A DNA stretch of 36,930 nucleotides, from contig JACKGY010000019.1 in the NCBI GenBank assembly GCA_020639295.1, positions 1 to 36,930 on the forward strand. Direction: 5' to 3'. This document shows, in pieces, positions 15,442 to 22,577 of this stretch (positions are counted from its first letter, which is position 1; each line of letters begins with the position of its first letter). The notes under the pieces were generated by a model that saw only the letters and a program-made list of their open reading frames with translations, was not told the DNA's origin and ran no database searches. Both the position numbers and the translations under genes were made by a program. The stretch is from Planctomycetota bacterium (lineage in GTDB: Bacteria > Planctomycetota > GCA-002687715 > DRQF01).

Positions 15442-18087
15442 ATGTCGACCTGTCCCCAGTGTCAAGCCGTCCTGTCCGGATCTCGTGACCGCTGTCCGTC
15501 CTGTGGCGCGGAGATCGCGACCCGGCATCCGACGGTCCGGCCGGCCACGGATGCCAGCTGGTTCGGCTTCGACGAGGGCGAGACCGAGGCGGGAATCGGC
15601 GGGGCGACCGGCTCGGGGCGTCGCTTCCAACCGGGTCACCTGCTCGGACGGCGCTATCGCATCATCGACCTGCTCGGCCGGGGCGGCATGGGCGAGGTCT
15701 ACCGGGCCGAGGATCTCGAGCTGCGCGAGGACGTGGCCCTGAAGTTCCTGCCGCCGCTGTTGGCGAGCGATTGGCGGGCCCTGGACCGCTTGCGCGCGGA
15801 GGTCCGCACGGCGCGGAAGGTGTCGCATCCGAACGTCTGTCGGATCCACGACATCGGCACGACCGGCGACGAGTGGTACCTGTCGATGGAGCTGGTCACC
15901 GGCGAGGACCTGAGCTCGGTCCTGCGTCGACTCGGTCGCCCGGCGGCGGAGAAGGCGGCGGAGATCGCCCAGCAACTCACCCGCGGACTCGCGGCCATCC
16001 ATGGCGCGGGCGTGCTGCATCGCGACCTGAAGCCGAGCAACGTCATGATCGACGACGCCGGGCGCGTGCGGATCACCGACTTCGGCATCGCCAGCCTGGT
16101 CGATCGCGAGGCCGGCGACTTCGCCGGCACGCCCGCCTACATGGCGCCGGAGCTGTTCGAGGGCGCGCCGGCCTCGGTCCGGTCGGACCTCTACGCGCTC
16201 GGGCTGATCCTGCGCGAGCTCTTCAGCGATGCGCGAGGCGATTCCGCCCCGACCGCCCGGGCCGCGGAGGCCCCGGCCAGGCTGACGCTCGACCCGGAGA
16301 TCGACGGCGTCCTGCGCGCCTGCCTCGCGGCCGAACCCGAACGACGCCCGAAGAGCGCCCTTGCCGTTCTCGCGCTCCTCCCCGGTGGCGACCCGATCGC
16401 CGCGGCCCTCGCCGCCGGCGAGACGCCCTCGGCCGCCATGGTCGCCGACAGCGGCGCCGACGGCGTCCTCCTTCCGGGACAAGTGGCTCGGCTCCTCGCG
16501 GTCGTGATTCTCGGCACCTCGTCGAGCCTGCTGTTCTCGAGCTGGCCCAGGGTCCTTCCCGACCATGACCCGGCACGATTCCGGGCGGAGGCCGAACGGG
16601 TGCTCGAGGCCGCCGGCTTCGCCGAGCTTCCGCCCCATCAGGCCGGGGGCTTCGTGGCGGCGAAACCCGAGACCGCGGACGAGGGCGGCCTCGCGATCGC
16701 GGCCTGGTGCCGCTGGAGCGCGACACCGCTCGAACCCGAGAACATCCACCAGATCGGCGCGAACCTCGGCGATCCTCCCGAGGAGCTGCCGGGGTCGATG
16801 ATCACGCTGCTGAACCGGGACCTCGAGCTACGCAAGCTCGACGTCTACGTGCCGGACGACTTCGACGCTCGCGATGACGGCCGGGTCGAGGATCGGCTCG
16901 CGGCCGTGCTCGCGGCGGCGAACCTGCGCCGGGACGAGCTGAGGCCGGTCGAACCCGTGCTCCGGATACCGCTCCGCCATGATCGACGTCTGGCCTTCGC
17001 CACCACGAAGGCGGGAGGACCGCGGGTCGAAGTCGCACTCTACGGCGACCGCGTGGTCGGCTTCCGCTACGGCAAGATGGCGGGCGAACGCTGGCTGACC
17101 TGGGATCGATTCGGCGCGCGCGCCGACGACGCGCCGCCCCGGCGTCGGGGCTTCGACTTCGGCGGGCTCGTCCGCGTGGTCATCGCCGTCCTCGCGCTGA
17201 TCCTCGCCTGGCGGAATCTGAAGGCGCGGCGGATCGATCCCCGGGGCGCGCGGCTCGCGGCACTGATCCCCTTCTCCGGCTACCTGGTCGCCCACCTGGT
17301 CGCCATCCAGGTCGACGAAAGCGGGGTGCTGGGCATCCTGGATTCGCTCCTCCTCGGGCGCGCCCTCGGCCATGCGGCTCTGCATGCGATCACCTGCGCG
17401 GTGTCCTTCATGGCGATCGAGCCCCATCTGCGCCGGTTCTGGCCGCGATCGCTGGTGGGCTGGACGCGTCTCGCCGCCGGCCGCTGGCGCGACCCGATGG
17501 TGGGACGCGAGTTCCTGATCGGCATGGCGACCGCCATCGGCGTCGTCGGTCTCTTCCATCTGGCGGGCCTCGTCCTGCCCGCCTGGATCATGTTCCGGCC
17601 CGCCGAATGGAACGGGGCCCTGCAGTCACTCGGCGGCCAGGGGTTGAAGCTCCAGCAGTTGAGCCTCGACCCGGCGACCGCGATCATCTGGGTGCTCATG
17701 CTCGCCACCGTCTTCGTCGGTCTGCGCCTGCTCTTCCGCCGCAAGCTGCCCGCCGAGATCCTGGCCGCGCTCCTGCCGGTCATCCTCTACCTGTCGGTCG
17801 AGGCCCGCGGCGTTCCCGCCGGGGAGTTCGCGGCCGGCGTCGTGCTCCGTCTGGTCTACTTCGCGACCTTCACCTTCCTCCTGTCGCGGGTCGGTTTCAT
17901 CGCCGCCATCGGCGCGGTCCTGGGCCTGCAGCTGACCCGCTCCTGGCCTCTGACCTCGGACCTCGGCCACTGGTATGCGCCGGGCTCGCTGATCGCGCTG
18001 CTGGTCATCGCGGGCCTGGCCTCCTGGTCGGCTCGACGCGCCCTCGCCGGCGCGCCGCTCTTCGGGTCGAGACCGGGAGGCGCCTGA
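15442..18087 (+). CDS. Ser/Thr kinase with zinc ribbon and multi-pass membrane tail
   Basis: An 881-residue kinase. The N-terminal ribbon has C4/C7 and C18/C21. The kinase domain spans about 70-320, with GRGGMG (79-84), VALK (K101), HRDLKPSN (D195), DFG (213-215) and APE (235-237), so all catalytic residues are present. A hydrophobic segment at about 350-370 is followed by a roughly 200-residue soluble region of unknown fold, then about seven to nine membrane helices from about 575 to the C-terminus, ending with LFGSRPGGA. The layout is of a cytosolic kinase attached to an integral membrane module that may sense or transport. GAGAGGAG lies just before the ATG; the frame is open upstream, but the ribbon fixes the start. 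Confidence 0.93.
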   Translation: MSTCPQCQAVLSGSRDRCPSCGAEIATRHPTVRPATDASWFGFDEGETEAGIGGATGSGRRFQPGHLLGRRYRIIDLLGRGGMGEVYRAEDLELREDVALKFLPPLLASDWRALDRLRAEVRTARKVSHPNVCRIHDIGTTGDEWYLSMELVTGEDLSSVLRRLGRPAAEKAAEIAQQLTRGLAAIHGAGVLHRDLKPSNVMIDDAGRVRITDFGIASLVDREAGDFAGTPAYMAPELFEGAPASVRSDLYALGLILRELFSDARGDSAPTARAAEAPARLTLDPEIDGVLRACLAAEPERRPKSALAVLALLPGGDPIAAALAAGETPSAAMVADSGADGVLLPGQVARLLAVVILGTSSSLLFSSWPRVLPDHDPARFRAEAERVLEAAGFAELPPHQAGGFVAAKPETADEGGLAIAAWCRWSATPLEPENIHQIGANLGDPPEELPGSMITLLNRDLELRKLDVYVPDDFDARDDGRVEDRLAAVLAAANLRRDELRPVEPVLRIPLRHDRRLAFATTKAGGPRVEVALYGDRVVGFRYGKMAGERWLTWDRFGARADDAPPRRRGFDFGGLVRVVIAVLALILAWRNLKARRIDPRGARLAALIPFSGYLVAHLVAIQVDESGVLGILDSLLLGRALGHAALHAITCAVSFMAIEPHLRRFWPRSLVGWTRLAAGRWRDPMVGREFLIGMATAIGVVGLFHLAGLVLPAWIMFRPAEWNGALQSLGGQGLKLQQLSLDPATAIIWVLMLATVFVGLRLLFRRKLPAEILAALLPVILYLSVEARGVPAGEFAAGVVLRLVYFATFTFLLSRVGFIAAIGAVLGLQLTRSWPLTSDLGHWYAPGSLIALLVIAGLASWSARRALAGAPLFGSRPGGA

Positions 18088-18181
18088 GCCGTCGGAGGCA
18101 ACCCGGTCATCGACCCGCGTCCCCGGCTTGCCGACCCCGGCGGCGACGGCGAGAATGCCGCGACCGGTAGCGGAGCGCGGC

Positions 18182-19390
18182 ATGCGATCGATCGTCCTCA
18201 TCCTCCTCGGCTCCTCGATCTGCGCCCAGACGCCGGGCGATCCCCTGAAGGCGCTCGAGGCCTGGCTCGCCCGTCCCGTCGCCGAACGCCCCGCGCTCGC
18301 CGACCAGGCCTTCGCCAAGGTGGCGCTGACGCGGGTGAAGGCCGAGAAGGGCCGCGACCTGCTGATCGCCGACCTCGAGCGCCGCCTCCGCGAGGAGCGC
18401 GAGGAAGAGTGGAAGAAGAGGGAGATCCGCATCGGCGAGCTGACGATGCCCTTCGAGTACGGCGTCTTCGGCGAGGCCGCGCCCGGCAAGCGAAGCCTCT
18501 TCATCTCGATGCACGGCGGCGGTAGCGCCCCGAAGTCCGTGAACGACCAGCAATGGCGCAACCAGATCAAGCTCTACGAGCCGAAGGAGGGCCTCTACCT
18601 CGCCCCCCGCGCCCCCACCGACACCTGGGACATGTGGCACCAGGCCCACATCGACGCCTTCTTCCTGCGCCTCATCGAGGACGCGGTGCTCTTCGCCGGG
18701 GTCGACGTCGATCGGGTCTACCTGATGGGCTACTCGGCCGGCGGCGATGGGGTCTTCCAGCTCGCCCCCAGGATGGCCGATCGCTTCGCCGCCGCGGCCA
18801 TGATGGCCGGGCATCCGAACGAGACCCGTCCGCTCGGCCTCAGGAACCTCCCCTTCACCCTGCACATGGGCGCCAACGACGCGGCCTTCAAGCGCAACGA
18901 GGTCGCGGCCACGTGGAAGGAGGAGCTCGCGAAGCTCCGCGCCGCCGATGCGGGCGGCTACGATCACGAGGTGGTGATCCATGCCGGCAAGGGCCACTGG
19001 ATGGACCGCGAGGACCGCGTCGCCCTGCCCTGGATGGCGAAGTTCAAGCGCCGTCGCCGCCCGGACCGCGTCGTCTGGCTCCAGGACGACGTCCTGCACG
19101 ATCGCTTCTACTGGCTCGGCATGCCCGGGTCCGCGCGCCAGGCCGGCAACCTGGCGGCCGTCCGGATCAGCGGCCAGAGGATCATCGTCGAGGAAAAGAC
19201 CACCGCTCCGTCCCTCACCATCTACCTCGACGACAGCCTCGTCGACCTCGACCGCCCCGTCACCCTCGTCCGCCCCGGCCATCCCGACCGGGAGCAGCTC
19301 CTCCCCCGCAGCCTCGCCACCATCGCCATGACCCTCGGCCCCGACCCCGCCTCCGTCTTCGTCGCCCAGCTCGCCCTCACGGCGGAATGA
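18182..19390 (+). CDS. Secreted alpha/beta hydrolase, PHB-depolymerase/esterase-like
   Basis: A 402-residue exported enzyme. The short signal peptide MRSIVLILLGSSICAQ is followed by a helical segment and an alpha/beta-hydrolase domain. The domain shows the oxyanion SMHGGG, the nucleophile elbow GYSAGG (S185) and a probable catalytic H272 in KGHWMD. The tail (about 290-400) is beta-rich and resembles the sugar- or surface-binding ends of feruloyl-esterase or PHB-depolymerase-like proteins. The substrate is unknown. The ATG at 18182 has GGAG six bases before it. It follows the membrane kinase by 94 bases and could be co-transcribed. Confidence 0.88.
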   Translation: MRSIVLILLGSSICAQTPGDPLKALEAWLARPVAERPALADQAFAKVALTRVKAEKGRDLLIADLERRLREEREEEWKKREIRIGELTMPFEYGVFGEAAPGKRSLFISMHGGGSAPKSVNDQQWRNQIKLYEPKEGLYLAPRAPTDTWDMWHQAHIDAFFLRLIEDAVLFAGVDVDRVYLMGYSAGGDGVFQLAPRMADRFAAAAMMAGHPNETRPLGLRNLPFTLHMGANDAAFKRNEVAATWKEELAKLRAADAGGYDHEVVIHAGKGHWMDREDRVALPWMAKFKRRRRPDRVVWLQDDVLHDRFYWLGMPGSARQAGNLAAVRISGQRIIVEEKTTAPSLTIYLDDSLVDLDRPVTLVRPGHPDREQLLPRSLATIAMTLGPDPASVFVAQLALTAE

Positions 19391-19653
19391 GGCGCGCCTT
19401 CACGCGCGTCCGGGGGACTCCGCGGCGGCCATGGTCGGCCCAGCTTGATCGTTGGGCGGCAGCCACCTCGCATCGCATCCGCATCGCCTGGTATTCCGCC
19501 CGTCGTCATGGCCTGGACCGACCTTCGTTGGCATCATGCGGTTCTGGCCAACACCGGCTCGATTCCGGTAGCCTCGCCCCGACGCGTGCTCCAGGCGGGC
19601 GACCGACCAGCTGCCCTGGATGGACTTCACAAGCAGCAAGAAAGCTCTTCCCC

Positions 19654-20910
19654 GTGCCGACCGACAATGATCTCCGCCGAGCTCACCTGCACGATTTGCT
19701 GATCACGACCATCGAGTCCCTCGAGATCGGTACGCCCTGGACGGTGCCGATCGTCCTTCCTGGGAGCGCCGCCATCGCCGTTCTCGCCGCGACCCGAACG
19801 AGCTCCCGGAAGGGCAGCGTTCTACTTCATGACGACACGTCCAACCTCCGGGCCATGGTCGCCCAGAACTTCGGAGGGCCCCTGCTCGAGACGCCTGCGG
19901 ACCTCGGACCGATGCTCTACGGAGGGGTCGATCCCCAGGGTTTTCGTGGGCCCGCCGGCAGGATCGCGCGCGCTGGAGATGGGCCACGACGAGGTCTGCA
20001 TCCATTCTTGATGCGGCACGATCCGGCGGGCACGAGCAGCCCGACTCCGGCCCAAGAGGCACGTTACCTCCTGGCGTTGGAGAGCCTGCGCTGCGCCCGG
20101 CAAGACCACGGGCTCACCTGTACCGGCGACATCGACCTGAGGTCGATCCGCGGGATCGTGGTCCTGTCGGCCAAGAAGGACCCGATGGCGCAGCAGATCG
20201 AACTCGAGCTTCGCGACTTCGACCTGTCACATCTTCGACCGACGACCGCGCGCATCTCGAGACTGTCGCCGATCGTGCATCGCTGGCACGAGGCCAACGC
20301 TCGAGCGACGCTCGCCATCAGCTCGGCCGCGACGACCGACCTGCTCTCGATGGAAGACACCATGAGGACCTTCTTCGGAGACGGCGATCTCGCGGATTGG
20401 GAGGGCCATCTGAACGCCCCGGGCGCGGCGACCGCCTATGTCGAGTGGTTCGTCCGCCATCATCGCGGCGCCCCGGGAGCGCCGACCATCATCGAGAGCC
20501 TGCTGGCGACCGGACAACCCGAGAACGACTCGGATGCCGAGGAAGTCCTGCATGGTCGACTCGACGCGAAGACCTCCATCTACCGCAGCCGACCTGCCTC
20601 GGGTGACACGGTCGAATTCGAGGACGTCTTCAACGCCAAGATCGAAGCCATCGACCTTGGTCTTTGGTCGTCGGAGTTCAGATCGCCGCTGATTCGCCCC
20701 CTCACGATCGTCAACTTCGGCCCATTGCGATTCCCACTCGAAGCCGGCCCGGCTTTCACGGAGAGCGAACTTCCCGTGGTCCTGGCGACCATCGCCGCAC
20801 GCTCAGGACTCGAGCCCGCCGCCGCGATAGCCGAAGCTCCTCACCTGACTGGCCACCTCTACGTCCTCCGCGCCAGCCTCGACATCACACCCCCCTCTCC
20901 GAAACCTTGA
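19654..20910 (+). CDS. Unrecognised 418-residue protein
   Basis: I do not recognise the family. It begins with MPTDNDLRRAHLHDLL if the GTG at 19654 is used; the frame runs open far upstream only as a shadow of the preceding hydrolase gene. There is no signal peptide or membrane helix, so it is probably cytosolic. The sequence has a folded-protein composition with short conserved-looking stretches such as VLPGSAAIAVL near the start, DLRSIRGIVVLSAKKDP in the middle, and RPLTIVNFGPLRFPLE near the end. Codon choice is less GC-rich than that of the neighbours (for example, GGTCTTTGG). It converges with the GIY-YIG gene across 206 bases. The weak Shine-Dalgarno sequence leaves the start uncertain by up to about 15 codons. 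Confidence 0.6.
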   Translation: MPTDNDLRRAHLHDLLITTIESLEIGTPWTVPIVLPGSAAIAVLAATRTSSRKGSVLLHDDTSNLRAMVAQNFGGPLLETPADLGPMLYGGVDPQGFRGPAGRIARAGDGPRRGLHPFLMRHDPAGTSSPTPAQEARYLLALESLRCARQDHGLTCTGDIDLRSIRGIVVLSAKKDPMAQQIELELRDFDLSHLRPTTARISRLSPIVHRWHEANARATLAISSAATTDLLSMEDTMRTFFGDGDLADWEGHLNAPGAATAYVEWFVRHHRGAPGAPTIIESLLATGQPENDSDAEEVLHGRLDAKTSIYRSRPASGDTVEFEDVFNAKIEAIDLGLWSSEFRSPLIRPLTIVNFGPLRFPLEAGPAFTESELPVVLATIAARSGLEPAAAIAEAPHLTGHLYVLRASLDITPPSPKP

Positions 20911-21116
20911 CCTCATCAGGATGTGTCGGCTCAGGTCGCCCCTCCGCCGTGACGTCAAGGCGGCGACCGGCGAGAACACCGACTTCGACTGCTTGCCAAG
21001 CCCCCTTTCATGCGAGCGTCGTTCAGCAAGACGTCCCGCGACAACGAGCCAGCCCACAAACTCGGTGTCATCGATCTCTCTGGAACTCGTTCCGCCTCTG
21101 AGAATCAGGCGTCGCC

Positions 21117-21635
21117 CTAACACTCCCAGACGCGAAAATCGCGCTCATTCTTCTGCGTCCACCACTCACCCGACACCTCGGGCAAGAGGTCACCGCGATG
21201 GCCCCAATTCAGAACATGGACGTCGCGACACTCGATGTCCGTATTCCATGTGAGACCCGAGACGTTCTGCTTGTTCCAAGCGGGCTTGTGCGCCACGATC
21301 AGGAGCTGCTCGGCCTTGTCGATCAGCTTCTCCCATACCTTCTCATTCGGTGGCCCCTCCGAAGAAGGGCCTGACAACCGCCCGAGTCGCACCGAGATAC
21401 TCCCGCCCTCTTCGCCGTCGACGTTGCTCCAAGGGCCCTGTCGAATCCGGGTGGCGAACGGCTGCTGATTCGCCTTCCCGATGTACAGCAGGACGTCTCG
21501 CCCGTAGGTCTCGTGTCCACCGTAGACCTGATAGACGCCGAAGTCCCGTGTCTCACTGGCCCCCACCATCGTGAGTTCGTCCAGCTTGTGCGGTCCAGTC
21601 CACATGATGTGGACGAGTGTGGTCGTACTGCTCAC
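21117..21635 (-). CDS. GIY-YIG nuclease-like protein
   Basis: A 172-residue protein with a GIY-YIG core: G33-V-Y35 and Y51-I-G53 separated by 15 residues, a candidate catalytic Arg at R63 or R65, the metal-binding glutamate in KAEQLLI (E109), and the conserved Asn in KPAWN (N121). Family members cut DNA as homing, repair or restriction nucleases; some are standalone and uncharacterised. The C-terminal 50 residues are Trp- and acid-rich without a known domain. I chose the GTG at 21635 with AGGGAGG six bases upstream; the frame continues to a GTG at 21674, and the extra residues duplicate the start region. Base composition is lower in GC than around it, which may mean acquisition with the neighbouring 418-residue gene. 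Confidence 0.78.
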   Translation of the reverse strand: MSSTTTLVHIMWTGPHKLDELTMVGASETRDFGVYQVYGGHETYGRDVLLYIGKANQQPFATRIRQGPWSNVDGEEGGSISVRLGRLSGPSSEGPPNEKVWEKLIDKAEQLLIVAHKPAWNKQNVSGLTWNTDIECRDVHVLNWGHRGDLLPEVSGEWWTQKNERDFRVWEC

Positions 21636-21663
21636 GTCGATCCTCCCTGTACTGCGCACGTCG
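21625..21663. repeat. Tandem near-repeat covering the start of the GIY-YIG gene
   Basis: GTACTGCTCACGTCG (21625-21639) and GTACTGCGCACGTCG (21649-21663) are 24 bases apart and differ by one base. The following bases are also similar. On the coding strand, this duplicates the ribosome-binding-site and start region, producing the peptide echo GRTDVRST/GRIDVSST. Confidence 0.6.
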
Positions 21664-22019
21664 GTTCTTCCCACGCCACCGGCTCCCAGGGCCTACCGCC
21701 TCGGGTCAACGTTGCGAGTCCCGCTACTTTCGCCTGGCGTTGGAGCAGTCGTCTGCGGTGTGCCGTACAGTCCTCGGCCGGAATCCGTTCGAGTTACTGC
21801 GCGAGTGCTCACATCAGCCGACGATGCAAGGCACGATCGTAGTTGGGTCCGACCGTCCTGTCACTCGGAATCTCCGGATCGGGGCGTTGCGCGGGTCACG
21901 ACCACGACGCCGATCGAGGTGCCGCCGAGACGGATCGGCATTCCCTCGCGGATCGCTTCCGAGTTGGAGAAGTCGAGGCCGGAGAATCCGAGGCTCGCGA
22001 CCAGGACGAGGATTGGCGA
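21636..22019. other. Intergenic region with a coding-like stretch after the sigma gene
   Basis: This is 384 bases between the ECF sigma gene's end and the GIY-YIG start. Positions 21861-22019 on the minus strand continue the sigma frame past its stop for 52 codons with strong GC3 bias (ILVLVASLGFSGLDF, then LGGTSIGVVVVTR). No good start codon or ribosome-binding site precedes it. The rest shows nothing convincing. Confidence 0.4.
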
Positions 22020-22577
22020 TCAGGAGAGCCGACGGCCGAGCCAGGCGCGGGCGAGACGCCAGTCGGCTTCGATGGTCGCGACCGAGAGGCCGAGGCAGTC
22101 GGCGACCTCGGGCACGCTGAGGCCGGCGAAGAAGCGGAGTTCGACCACGCGGGCCTGGCGGGCGGAGAGCTGCTCGAGATCGACCAGGGCCTCGTCGAGT
22201 TCGACCAGATCGACGGGGCTGGCGGCCGACCCGACGTCGGCCAGGGTCACGCGCCGGAGGTCGCCACCGCGCTTCTCGGCCGCGCGCCGCCGCGAGGCGT
22301 CGATCAGGACGCGGCGCATGGTCACCGCGGCCACCGCGAAGAAGTGATGGCGATCGACGAAGTCGAACTTCCCGGCCGACATGAGCTTGGCCCAGGCGTC
22401 GTGCACCAGGGCGGTGGGCGTGATCGTGGCCGAGTCGGCGCCGGGCCCCGCGATCTTGCGGGCCACGCCTTTCAGCTGGTCGTAGACCGCCGGCAGCAGA
22501 CTCTGCCAGACCTCGTCCGAGCCCCTGCCGAGTTCGGACAGGAGGGCGGTCAGCGACTTTTCGAGTTCCTCGTTCAT
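22020..22577 (-). CDS. ECF-type RNA polymerase sigma factor
   Basis: A 185-residue sigma factor. Region 2 spans about 20-100 (with TPTALVHDAWAKL and the FFAVAAVTMRRVLIDASRRR helix), and region 4 spans about 125-182 (LSARQARVVELRFFAGLSVPEVADCLGLSVATIEADWRLARAWL). The pattern is that of the sigma-70 family X6 group (TIGR02999-type), which in planctomycetes and acidobacteria often sits beside Ser/Thr kinases rather than anti-sigma factors. Its ATG overlaps the kinase stop as ATGA, so translation is probably coupled. The sigma may be activated by phosphorylation, as shown for a Vibrio ECF/kinase pair; that is by analogy. It is a candidate to read the shared element before P1, P2 and P3. Confidence 0.93.
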   Translation of the reverse strand: MNEELEKSLTALLSELGRGSDEVWQSLLPAVYDQLKGVARKIAGPGADSATITPTALVHDAWAKLMSAGKFDFVDRHHFFAVAAVTMRRVLIDASRRRAAEKRGGDLRRVTLADVGSAASPVDLVELDEALVDLEQLSARQARVVELRFFAGLSVPEVADCLGLSVATIEADWRLARAWLGRRLS

